From Omphiscola glabra (lineage: Eukaryota > Mollusca > Gastropoda > Lymnaeidae), in NCBI GenBank assembly GCA_964017045.1, contig OZ024810.1, forward strand, positions 15,426,704-15,490,703: a stretch of DNA of 64,000 bases, given 5' to 3'. A program made the position numbers and the translations under genes. Positions 35,861-48,400 of the stretch are shown here, piece after piece; position 1 is the stretch's first letter, and each line of letters opens with the position of its first letter. The notes beneath the pieces are model-generated. The model made no database searches. It was given only the letters and a program-made list of their open reading frames with translations, and was not told where the DNA came from.

Positions 35861-36174
35861 TGGATACATTTTATTTTTTGCCCATTTAAATATATTCTAT
35901 TTCCATAAAATAAAATAATAGAAAATCACTATCATTATTTTTTTTAAATCTGAAAGTATTTAAATTAATTCGTTTCTTTAGTGTTACGTGCATACCCCAG
36001 CCAACTGTTATACATCTATTTCTGGCTTTGGATATTTTTTTAATATTTCATAGTACAAGTAGTTAAGTACATGTAACTGATGTGGTCAAAGTCATATTTA
36101 AATATTGCATTGGCGATTAAGTGTTGTAATTGTAAAACTCAGCTTCTATTATTCAACTTTTTAATTTTTACACT

Positions 36175-38130
36175 TCTTAGTATATTGTTCATGAATTTCA
36201 TAAATGTTTATTTACAAGTAAAGTAGAACAACGTTATTCCTCCATCACTTTTGGGTAGGATTTGTATTATCCTCACATTTTAGAGATGTCGGTTTTAAAT
36301 TAAAAAAAATTGCTAGTGTTTTGTTTTTTTTGTTGTGAATATACGTTAGTGTTTTCCCATTTTAGTACTTTTCATATAGGTCAGTATTTTAAGTTTTTGG
36401 TAGTACATTCCATATGTGTTAGTATTTTCTATATGTGTTACTGTTTTTCATATTTTCTCCCCCCCCCCCCCCACACAAGAACTCGCCACCGTTGTTACAA
36501 CGGACACGTGTTCAGCTTCAAAACTCAGTCAAGACTTTGGCCTTTGTCCATTGTGCATTCCGGCTAATTTGCCTTAGGCCTTTGTTTACTTTTTATTATT
36601 AAGATTTATCGCTTTTTTTATGTGTTGTTATTTTTAAATTATATCTTCAAGATGGCGAAACGATAGAAATTTTACCCATGGAAGATGGGTCAAGTAAAGT
36701 CTCCATACCTCATGAAGACATTAAGGATATTCTGTATCATGGAGCCAAAACTCGAAATATTGTTTAAAAATGGTATCTAAATGCTGCGTTAGCAAATAAC
36801 AAAAATGCATTTAATAATGTGATTGGCTACGTCAGAAAGCTTTTTCTAAGGCAACAATGGACATGTTCTTTTTTTCAATCGAGGGCTACTAAAGCATCGC
36901 CAAAACCAATACTTTTCTGCTAAAAATCTTTATTTGTATGGGGGGAAACGGTTTCATATTCGTAAACTTTCAAATTGTCAGGCTCCGTGGAAAAGATTAA
37001 CGACGCGTACACGTGTTCCATGGTATTTCAAATAAAATTTAAATCAATTCAAGAACGTAACACGGTACAAAATTAGGAAACAAAAATTGTCAATTTCTGT
37101 TTGCCTGTGCATATTACAATAGATACATCGACACTGTTGTTGTCACACAGAAAACATAGTTGTTTTTTTAATCCCTCCTGTTTTGGACCGATGACAGCAA
37201 AATCAAGTAGCAACAATGAACTGAGGCAAGATTAATCAAAGACAATCAGATGGAAAACTCATTGTCCTACTCGGTAAACAGTTCCTGTGTTTTCTTTGTT
37301 TTTTTTAAATTGTTACCATGGATAGAAACATTTGCATCACTCAGATGGACTTAACTTTTGTGATAGTCATGATAGCAGCTACAGCCCACCCCCAACCAAC
37401 ACTCTCGGCCATCCCTACTCCTCTACTCAGATGTTGTTGATGTTATTAAAATTAGAACACACACGATCATTTGCTTGACCAGAGTTTCGGTCCCATATCT
37501 GAGACCGTATCAAGAAACTGAAGCGTTAAATAATAAAAGTAATAAAAACATATCATAAAAACGTAAGGTACATTCATTCCTCCGCGATAAAATTTCCCTG
37601 ATGTGGTTATGAAGTCCTAATTTGAGACGGTACTTCCTGCTCTGTGTCAGTTGCGGTGCCACTGAACGTTTCTAGATACCACTGAATAACAGGATTTATA
37701 AACATCGTAAATCCTCTCCCCCCCCCCCCCCCCCGTTGTTATCAGCGTATAGACTGATTTTTTTTTACAACACAATTATAAAAATAACAAAAGAATGGAG
37801 TTGCGGCACATCAGACTTGCAAGTTTAAACGTAAGGGATTCGTACCACAGTTGGCGCCGACCCGCCATGGTCGTAAAAGTTTGGCTATGCCCATGTGTTA
37901 CTTAATACTATACACACGGATCCCTTCACCCAGGGTATACGTTGTATGGATATTTGATTGAGTTCTTAAAGATGTGAACATCGTAAATTGACTTTGAATT
38001 GATTGGTGAGTGCTTTTAATTCTTAACATAGAGTCATTCAAACAATAAATTTATAATGACGGCCGGTGGAATGTTTCATTGTGAAATAAAAATGCCAAAC
38101 GTTTTTGAAGACTTCTGATACATGAACTTT
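36175..38130. repeat. Left part of the ~33-kb duplicated unit (copy 2 flank)
   Basis: Aligns in order with 2960-5400. Conserved blocks include GTTGCGGCACATCAGAC near 37800 and CACAGTTGGCGCCGACC near 37850. Confidence 0.75.
36678..36767 (+). other. Short ORF conserved between duplicated flanks (copy 2)
   Basis: Twenty-nine codons beginning MEDGSSKVSIPHEDIKDI; partner of the ORF at 3599-3679. Confidence 0.25.
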
Positions 38131-38475
38131 TGTAAGGCTACGTATTGCATCCGCGTCTCTTCTTTTTAAAATTATTGAGGCAAGTCGATTCTGAAATCAA
38201 TGTTATGAATTTAAGGGACATAAAATAGACCGATTTATTTCTAGATCCTTTGATAATGTTACTGTTTAAATCATGATTTTTTTAAATTTTAATTTATTTT
38301 TTAAAGTCCCATAAAACCAACGAAAAAAGTAAATCTATTCAGAAACTATTTCTTAAGATATTCTGTTCAACGTACCAATATGTCATTTACACAAATACAG
38401 AGATGCACTGACGCATGTGGTGGTCTTTGAGTAATATGAGCTCTAGAACCGGTAGAACTAAACAGCAAGGCCTTT

Positions 38476-38858
38476 TTCTAAGTACCCTGACTACTGCCGT
38501 CATAAGCCAAACAACAATGCCTTTTCTAAGTATCCTGACTACTGCCGTCATAAGCCAAACAGTAAGGCCTTTTCTAAGTACCCTGACTACTGCCGTCATA
38601 AGCCAAACAACAAGGTCTTTTCTAAGTATCCTGACTACTGCCGTCATAAGCCAAACAATAAGGCCTTTTCTAAGTATCCTGACTACTGCCGTCATAAGCC
38701 AAACAGTAAGGCCTTTTCTAAGTATCCTGACTACTGCCGTCATAAGCCAAACAGCAAGGCCTTTTCTAAGTATCCTGACTACTGCCGTCATAAGCCAAAC
38801 AGTAAGGCCTTTTCTAAGTATCCTGACTACTGCTGTCATAAGCCAAACAAAGGGTCTC
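38476..38858. repeat. 48-bp minisatellite, ~8 copies
   Basis: Units of AAGTATCCTGACTACTGCCG, TCATAAGCCAAACAGTAAGG and CCTTTTCT. Because 48 is divisible by three, a 16-residue repeat is open on both strands (148 and 150 codons). It sits where the first flank has its CT microsatellite. Treated as non-coding. Confidence 0.9.
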
Positions 38859-38864
38859 TAAGAC

Positions 38865-39950
38865 ATTGCTGCAGAACAAGAAGCTATTCGCGGGGATTAG
38901 ATACCGTAAAGTGCATCAAACAATTACGTCAGGACTTGACGAGGTCGTGTTAAGCCTGATGGTGGTGATGGGACGAGGGGCTTGGATAAGTGTCCCACAT
39001 GTAAACCCAGCAGCGTAGCCAATGCCAGCGGCGGCGGGCCAAGATATTTGCCGTTCTGCTTTAGTGAAAATAAAATGCATTTGACCAACATGCCGCCCTA
39101 TCAATATAGATAAATGAGTTGCCAACAGGGGTAGATCTCAGCCATCGCGGACACCTTCCTACGCCCCTGAGTACACCAAGGGATAACATCATACTAAAAG
39201 ACGTGGCCACGTTTCCAAGCTTATTGTAGGAGTGTGACCATTTCCCACACTCTCCGTAAATTTACGGACAGTGCGTAAAACTAAATTAATTGTCCGTAAA
39301 TGTCCGTAAGAACTTACGGTGTCTTTCAAATATTATTTTAAAATTTCAAGCAAAAAACAATATCTACCTCCTGTTATATTTACTATCTTGTATGAAACTT
39401 GTGGGACAACCAAAAACTGATAAGAATTCTATATGTGGCAGGACGAGTACATATACAATAACATAAAGCCATGAACAAGCTCAAGCATGAGTCATGCAGA
39501 CATAATCATAAAAAACATGGCCGTAAAGCTATTTGATTATTTACTAAGGCTTTTGTAAGTTTGTTTAAAACAAATTATGTCTGTATTAAAATGTTGCTTG
39601 TCCTTGAAAAATGCGCAGGTTTCAGAATATTCGTCCATAAATTGTAGTTTCTTAATTTGCAGCCCTGATCCACCCTCTCTAAACACATACACACAAATAC
39701 ACACACTTTTTTTTTCCATTGTTTTTTTACCTGGAAATATTCTTCGTTTTGTTATTTCATGTGAACTCTGGCATCTGCTTCCCTGGTAATTAGTTTCTTT
39801 AGCATCAGTGTCTCTGGTAACTGGTTTTTAAATCCTACGCATGAATTTATAGATGTTTCTTCTTACCTAGATATATCCCTGCACTTCCAATGAAAGTATG
39901 AGCATCTATGAAAAGTCTCATTAAAATAATTTTCAGAACACGATTTTTTC
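38865..39950. other. Intergenic, no gene recognised
   Basis: AT-rich. 39250-39325 contains several TCCGTAAATTTACGGAC-type palindromic motifs (TCCGTAAAT and ATTTACGGA, TGTCCGTAAG and CTTACGG), which may be a small degenerate inverted repeat. Confidence 0.4.
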
Positions 39951-40459
39951 AAATAGTTGGGCGGGTGGGGGGGGGGGGGGGGGAGGGGGTATCTTAGGCC
40001 CAGGCCTCATATTTTTTTCCCCAGGTAGATTTATTCCTGACATATATCATAAAAAAGCAAACGTTGATTTACCGTCTTAAAGTCTGCATTAATTGAATTG
40101 TTATTGGCTCAGTTATATCTAATATTGAATTCCATCCATGGATAACTCTAAAGTTGAAAATATGTGCGAGATTATTGAACATCGGATATAACCAAAATAT
40201 TTTATTGTAAAAAGTATGGATGGCATCGGGAATATAAGACCGGCGGGGACAACCGGGACAATCGCCATCAAACCGGGACATATGGTAAGTCTATTTTACC
40301 CGGCACTCTGTTGACTCCGCCCACCTGAACACCACTTGTTCAGCAGAGGATGACAGCTCACATGCTCAACGAGTTTTTTTCCACTCTTGTCTCTAAATTT
40401 ACAACTCGAAACATGCCAACCGACCTTTCTCACATAGTTTGTATACTGTCCTTCTAATC

Positions 40460-40663
40460 CATTGGTTCTCAACCTTCCTAATGTCACAAACCCTTGATAC
40501 AGTACCTTATGTTGTTGCGACCCCCTACCACACAATTAGTTTCACGTCTTCTTCATAATTGTATAGTATAGGCCTATGTTTTTGTCCGATTGTCAGAGGC
40601 GACCCCTGGGAAAGAGTCTTTCGACCCTCAAAGCGGTCGCGACCTACAGGTTGAGAACCGCTT
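40460..40663. mobile_element. SPIN-like hAT MITE
   Basis: The 204-base element begins CATTGGTTCTCAACCTTCC and ends ACAGGTTGAGAACCGCTT. The ends are inverted repeats of the CAGYGGTTCTCAACC type. The interior has GCGACCCCC, GGCGACCCCTGGGAAAGAG and GGTCGCGACC in the order of the SPIN/URR1 non-autonomous hAT consensus as I remember it. Flanks TTCTAATC (40452-40459) and TTATAATC (40664-40671) form an 8-bp target duplication with one mismatch. The other duplicate has the empty site CTTCTAATCCATTGG near 8450. Confidence 0.85.
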
Positions 40664-40679
40664 TTATAATCTATTGGCT

Positions 40680-42260
40680 GCATTTTCTTATTCTTACAAT
40701 ATCACGCAGTCATAGGAATATTATGCTCAGGGGAGGTTCCAAGATTTAAAAAAAATTAAAATGTGAATAGCAGAAAACTACGCAGCAAATTAGTTTTGTT
40801 GAGGAATAACTTTTTTCTACGCAAATGTTTATTTGTTTCTTCAACAACCACTGATTCCATGTACAACTATTGTTACAAAATTTGATGTTTATTTGTTTGT
40901 AAAACACTGATTCCAGGTACCAAATTTTTTTTTGTTTCTTCGCCAAACACTAAGTCCAGTTACAATTATTTCTACCCAACGTTTGTCTGTCTGTTTGTTT
41001 GTTTGACAAACACTAAGAACATCCATCCAACGAAAAATCTCTACTCCACATTTTATACCCGTCTCACTTCTTTTAGAAAAAAATGCAAATTAATTTTTTT
41101 TTAAAGTTTAAATAATTAAAAAACCCTAAGAAAATGGTATAAATCCTTTGTATGTATTTTATAATATTTTATTAATATTTTTATGTCCCATCAGCTTTTA
41201 AACCGCAGATTTATTTCACCAAATTTCACACACACAAAAAAAAAAAAAGAAAATATTACGCACCAAAAGCACTTAGGATATTTTTAAAAAAGAATCTCAT
41301 TTAGCGCAATAATGGGCAATATTATTTCGTGAAATCAGTGACATCCTTTTTCCTCCATCTTCCACCGGAAACTGCAACGAATTTTATGTGCCAAGTTTCA
41401 GCTCGATAGGTTGACGAGAAGTGGGCCAATTAGCCGCATTCGAAGATTTTGACGACCAGCCAGAGACACACAAAAAATTAAGTTAAAATAAAGGATTTAT
41501 TTTTTTAAAAATTGTTCACAATTCCTTTACAGAATGGTTTGGATCATTTATGGAATGAATGAAACCCTAATTGAACTAGGTGATCCAGGTCATACTTAAC
41601 CCTATGGGGTTTCTTAAAGGACACTTTTCACCACAATGAGACCTAAGGGTGGAAGATAGATTTTACACGTGTATAACCGGAAGGGAGGCATTGCCTACAT
41701 ATACTCCGATAAATATTAATTATCTTTCCTCTAAAAAAATAAAATTTTCGTCTTTTTTTCATCAGTATTTAAAAAAATATTTACTGTAAAAGGGTACAAC
41801 TTGACTGTTTAATTTTTCAACGACATTAGATTATTTAGAATTTAGGAGTTTGTTAAAAAATGAATTTACGTGTGTGAAAAAATAATTCATTTTCTCACTA
41901 AAACTTTATCGTAAAAGGCAATTTCTTTTTTAATAGATAAATAAATATCCTTTAAAAAATCTCCTTTCGAAAATATTTCCATTCAAAGAACGTTCCTTTC
42001 AAACAAATTTCATTTCGAACAAATTTCATTTCAAACAAATTTCCCTTCAAACAAATTTCATTTTGAACAAATGAAATCGTAAAAAATTAAGGATACGGAA
42101 AAAATATCCATGGAACGATATCCTGAATCTGAATCATTTGAGAGCTGACTGCTTCCATCACATAACTCCACCATTTTGATTTTTTTTTATGATGAATGAT
42201 GGTATATGTTTCATTATGTGCGTAGCTAAATATTATGTCAGTTTCCGCAACGTCACGTAA
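40680..42260. other. Upstream flank of copy 2, no gene
   Basis: AT-rich sequence partly collinear with 8470-10310 (for example 41530-41640 with 10050-10170). A 16-17-bp tandem array (TTTCATTTCAAACAAA) of about five units lies at 41980-42072. Confidence 0.5.
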
Positions 42261-42269
42261 CAATATCCG

Positions 42270-42495
42270 AATAATCTTTTTTGGAAAATTCTGAGAGACA
42301 GGAAGATGAAAGTACATGAAGATCAGTTAATATTTTTTTTAATATGATTATATTTAAACGATTTAAAAATAAGCTTCTAACATTTAACTTGCAGTACACA
42401 CACTTGATGGTCACCTGGAGTCATTAGAGAGTTCCTAGTCCATGAGAGCAGTACAAAAATATACAAAGTGAAACCCAAGCCAACACTGTAGATTT
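42270..42495 (+). promoter_or_regulatory. Conserved proximal promoter/5' UTR of receptor copy 2
   Basis: Homologous to 10820-11044 but without the upstream solo LTR. The IRF-like core is changed to CAAAGTGAAAC, so the GAAA-NN-GAAA match is lost. Confidence 0.4.
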
Positions 42496-45400
42496 ATGAT
42501 GACCGTCCTATTGCTACAATTATTCTGTACATTCGCATTCACATTAAATGTGTGTATAGCGATCCAAGCAGTAAACAAAAGTAAGTATTCAAAGAAGTTC
42601 ACAATTTAAGGTCATTTAGTTATAGAACACAACGGCGGGTTTAGAAATCTGTAAATAACATATAATAAGATAAATTGTCTGGTCAATATAGCTACATGCA
42701 TGTCTGGACAATTTTGTTACATACATGTCTGAACCATGGAGGCATCCAGCAGTGACAGATTAAGTCTTATGATAGTAAAAGGTTGACTTATGAGACCAAT
42801 TTTTAACCGATCAAAGGATGAATTTTAAGAACAATATATAACGAATCAAAGGGCAACTTTTGAGACTAATATGTAACCATTTAAAGGGCGACTTATGAGA
42901 ACAATATGTAATCAATCAAAGGGCGACTAATGAGACCAATATGTAACCAATGAAAGGGCGACATATGAGAATATCAGAGTCTACAAGTCAAAATTGGACA
43001 GTACTCACAACTACCTCTCTCCTATCTCAGCGGGCTGTATATTTGTCTGCAATGGTTATGGACCATCTGATACTGGTACGTGTTTCCACGCCAGCAAAGA
43101 GACCTTGACCTGGCCAGACGCTCACACGTTCTGTCATTTAAACCAAGGATGGCTGTTGAACTCTGCGTATGAATTCAGTTCCTATTTTGACCCCAACGTA
43201 CTGAGCGCAAACGGTGAGTACTGCACGTTAACATTATCGTTGTCCTTTCTTTTATCTTCATTTATTGTATCATTTTAATAAGAAAACAAGAAAAATGAGC
43301 TTCGGGTAGCTTAAGAGCAATGACTTTTGCCAAATTACAAAGCATCCATCCGAATCGTCACATCTTATGTCAATATTTTTATCGAGATGGGTTGTAAGGT
43401 AAAGAAGGCTAGTCAAAGCAACATCCATCCATTGACTAATGGTTGAAGAATGGAGACCAAACCATAGAACTAAATGTAATTCGATATGGTCTCTGACATT
43501 CAAGATAAACGCCAGCTACTAGCAGACACACAGACTACTTGGAAAGTAGTTCATAAATCACTTTATATCATAAGCGTCAAAGAAGAAGGCGACGTGTCAT
43601 CATTTTTAGAAGAAAAAAAAATCTTCACCTGTTCCCGTCTTCAACATTTTAGATAAAACAAATCACATTACTAAACAATCCCTCCATACCATCGTAACAA
43701 AAACAAAATCGTTCAAATGAATTTAAAAAAAAAATTTGTAACAATTTTCAAACAACAAAAACTTTCCTTTTTTCTAAAATTTTTTATTAAACATCTGACA
43801 TGGGCGTCCAACAATAAAGGGGAACAATCTCTTACACAAACACGAATGACCTTGACCAGCCACAACACCATGAAACACCATGTCTCCTGCTGATGGGAAG
43901 ATAATGATAAAATCAAACATGGCGTATCCCTTCCAGGGGCGTTACTTTATCAATCTTATTCAATCGAATCCATCTATCACCTACCGGTAAAAAGTGTGTG
44001 TGTGTGTGTGGAGAGAGGGGGGTGTGTAGTATTGATACGCTTCAAAGAGAAATCTGTAATTTTCACGCATAATATTGACCGTAAAGAACTTAGGAGGCTA
44101 AATGAGATGAGATTACCTGGATACACCTATGTCATTAGAGACTATTTAAATTACGAAAAAAAAATTGTTATTCTAACAACATAAGATAATACTTTTGCGA
44201 TTATTTATAAGCAATCATTTAATACACCTGGATTTCATGTGTGATCTGTTTCAAAATAATTCGAAGAAGATACAAACGCGCAGCAGACGAGAAATCTCAC
44301 GAGGGGACAAACTTTTCTTTGAATGAAATCTGATCTCAAAATTATACTTAAGATTTAGTTTCTAAAATAAAATAATATAAAATGAAAATACAGGGCATAC
44401 ACGAATAAATGGGTTGTTAAGGGTTGTTTAACTTTAAAGAGTATATCCTAATAAATGCACTTTATTTGTATTTGTTTTCTTGGCTCGACCAATGCATGCG
44501 TGAGTTTTTAATACAAATAATTTTTACGACTTCTAGATTTAAATTCTAAAGATTCTTTATTTTTATTATTATTTTTATTTTTTTTGAAAAAGACTTTTTA
44601 AAAGTAACACCTTCTTATATGGCCGAAAATGTTTTTATTTAGATTGTTTTCGTTTTGTTTTTTTTTAAATGAAACTTTCTCCGCATTGAAGCAGAATTGT
44701 CGGACGTGTAACAACAAGCTTATCGTTGGATTCACTGCTGGGTTTAGACATGAGTTTTACGACTTCGCTTCTGGTTCACTGGTATTCTGTTTACAGTTTA
44801 CACAGTTTGTAGAGTGAACTGGGGGGGGGGGGGGGGATGGTTTCCAACGAGTCCTTCAAAACACACATTCACCACTTACATGCCAAAATAAAGATATTTA
44901 AAATGCAGATTTGGTTGAGTGTAGGGGCACGTTGCACGTTGCTGGACATCTTATCTTAAAGCTTATATATTACTCCTAGTAAGTTTGCTGTGGGTCTTGA
45001 CACCTCTGGAAAAAGAAAGGTGATGCATGAGACCCACTCCCACCACCCCCTTTCCCTTTCCCCAAATACCACTACAGTTCATCATCATGTCCCTTAGTCG
45101 TTGGACCGTTGGGGGCGCCACAGATGACATGAAAACTATCCTTCTCCATTCCTCTCTGTCTTCTGCCCTACGCATAGCATCGCCTAGTTTTAATCCCGTC
45201 CACTCTTTGATGTTATCTTCCCATCTTTTTCTCTTTCTTCCTCTTCTTCTCCCTCCTCTCGTTGTGCCCTGCGTGATTTCTTTGGCGAGCCCTTGTTTCA
45301 ATGTTACGTGGCCAAATCATTCGCTTTTTTACCAACACCAGGAGGTCATCGTACTGCCCAATTGCTTTACGAATCCTTTCTTTCACTTGTTCATTGGTGA

Positions 45401-48400
45401 TGTGGTCTCTATAGCAGATGCCAAGAATGCTTCTGAGACATCTCATCTCCATCGCCTTTATTTTCCTTTCGAGTTCTGCTGTTAATGTCCAGGACTCACA
45501 GGCATACAGTTCACGCTTCAATAACCTTTTGTCCCCGTTGGCGAAACGGAATGGTCTTAAGTCCCATTGATTTTAAAAGGGGGGGGGGGAGCTCTATGGT
45601 CTCAGTTAAATACACCCTTGGCGGGAAGTGTTGTAGGTAATAAAGGGTTCAAGACTTTTGAATGAACTAAAAATTGTGTAATTTTTATTCCATGATAACC
45701 AAACCTGGTGGTATGAAATGTTGTTGAATTCCTTGCAGTTGTTAATGGTAAAAAAACCAAGGCTATATTAAGAAAGCGCTGAGACTTAGCACCACTATTT
45801 ATGTTTACCGTTACAAAAACGGAACTCTCAATGCAAAACATTATGGAGCTAAAAAAATATACTATTGTAACAAGAAAATAAAGCTGTAAATAAACATGTA
45901 TCAGCCTATTAGAAGAATGTAAGGAATAACCGAAAAAAGTGTGTGTGGGGGGGGGGGGGGCTAATGAATTGCATTTTGCTTTTACGTTAATCCGGCACAG
46001 TGGGCATAGATAGGCCATTGTAATGTTCATTCTATAATAAGAAATGATGCTTCAAGAAAGGGTTCTCAACCTTTTGTCCAAATTTGAAAAAAAAACAAAA
46101 AAAACAAGAAAGTAATCACCATTATATTTTCTTATTTTGTATTAGTAAAATATTTCCATAACTATTCTCCTAACATAACATAATACAATTCCTTTCCCTT
46201 GGTGGTAAGAAGTGGTTAGGGCTCCAATTCTGGCCTATTTCAATGGACCACACCGATGAGAGGAGTGCAATACTAACTCTACGTCCTCTCTTTTCTCTTT
46301 CACATTGTTTAAAACAGCGTTTCTCGAACTCTTAAATCTGGCTCACCGGCGGGCAAGTCTTTGAAATGGCACCAGGGATCGATGGCTGATTTATTAATTG
46401 TAAATCTTTTTTTATTTGACAGTAAATATTCATGTTGTCTGATTGTGTGTAAGGTTCGCTTTTCCTTCCTACTGGATGACTGTGTATTTACTCGAAAGAA
46501 TAGGGGACACATCGATGCAGTTTATATAACTAATAGGATTGTGTTTTTAAACTAAGATGAATATGGCGCCTTAATTTTATCGTATAAAACCCATGCCCTT
46601 ACAGCTGCTATCAGGGGCAAAAAAATTTGGTGTTTACACACATTTAAATTAATTATGTTTATCCCTGTATGCTCAGTTGGAAATAAATATTTACTTAATG
46701 TAATTCTTGCAATAATTGTGTGTTCTTTCGATTAAAAATTTGTTCTATGCACACATTTAAATATAACCAAGTACTAATGGCTCCCAATCATCGTATGTGC
46801 TATAAAATTGATATTTGTTGTTGTTGTTCTCTTTTGAAAAAAAAGGAATTACGTCTCTGTGGTCTGGACAACATGTCAAACATCAACGTCTGCTGGCTGA
46901 CAAAATCCCAACTGTACAAAGGTGAGTAAAGTTTGTGAAATATCAAGTGACATTTAGGTCATATTTAGATCCCTTTCTAATATTATTAAAATATTTCTCG
47001 AACATGGCATTCCTGGTGCAGCTAATTTTATAAGGTTTTTATTGGCATTGTATGATTCCATTGAAGAAATTTTGGCATTGTTTCAGTACCGGAACCTTCA
47101 CTGGTTTTACACTGAACACAATCCCAAGCAGTTCTCCCTGTGTGCTGCAAGAATACAACGGAGCACGCAAAGCAAGGTAAGTCTAATTAGTATACACGTT
47201 AACGAATTCTTGCTGTTGGGGAGATGGGACGATGTTAGCGAGCCTGTGACGATGTTCGCGGTCGTTTGATGTTATCAGTGGTTATATCATCATCAGTGGC
47301 ACTACAGCCCCATTAGGGCACTGGCCTACTCTACAACATCTTTCCATTCGGATCGATCCATGGCTTTCAGCCTCCAGGCGCTAACCCCCCAATAGGTTTA
47401 AATCCTTCTCTACATCGTGGATTAATCTCTGTCTTGGACGACCGGTGATCCATCTGCCCCTAGGCTTCTGCATGCATATCACTTTGGCTGCTCTACAATC
47501 TGTCCGCCTTTCAATATGTCAAGCCCAGGGCAGGTTTCCTTTTTCTAATTGTTAGTGGTTCGAAGAAGTTTTTAACGGTCCTGGGACGTTTTTAGTGATT
47601 CCACAGATCTTAGTGGCTTCTTAGAGTCTCAAAGGGTGGCTGGATCACAGCCTGACAAACTTTAAAAGCATCGAAATCCTTCATAGGCCATCTGTAACTT
47701 AGGGGGACTATGTATACAATAATTATATTTATGGAGAAGTCTCCGGTTAGCATCGTGATATATAAGTCTCTTAATTAGGAACACTGTGTATATGTGCCTT
47801 TAAATTATTCATTGAATATGTATACATATCTTGGTTATCATTAAACATTTGTTTTTTTTCCGACTCTTACTTATAACCAGGCTAACTAAAAGACAAGCAC
47901 AGATCGTGAACAATGGAACACAGTGGGAAGACTCTTACACCAATGTGTTCGTCCCGTGTGACCAGAGCCACTTCTTTGTGTGTATGTTCGAGGTCAAGTT
48001 CGACTTCACTAAGGGTTACGACCATTGTAAGTCATTGCAGTTGCAGTGATTCTGTGTTGTTGTTAAATTTAAAAACCAGTCATTTTAAATAGTTTTGGAA
48101 CTAAAATAAACATTTACTGTGGGTACATGGAGAACGCTTCTTTCTTTGGGGGGGGGGGGGGCATTCTTTCGAAAACATATTGCGATGCTTATCGGTGGTA
48201 AATTACATATAATTTTTAGTTGTTTTTAAAGTTCGAAAACAGTGTTGCTGTAATGGAGCATTCAATTTTTTTTTCATTTCTCGAAAGTTCGTGCATTTCT
48301 CGTATTTTTTCCCTTAATCACAAAAGAGAGGGGTGGTAAGTGAGAAGGTGAATGTTTTGGGTTAGAGATTAAGGGGAAAAATAAGTGGAGAGATTATTTT

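Noticed and set aside
38387..38861. Overlapping ~150-codon ORFs on both strands
   Set aside because: They are frames of a 48-bp minisatellite whose period is a multiple of three; there is no start context, splice support or domain.
46060..46345. hAT-like end GGTTCTCAACC near 46060 and CAGCGTTTCTCGAACT near 46315
   Set aside because: No matching opposite terminal repeat or target duplication found nearby; too weak to call an element.
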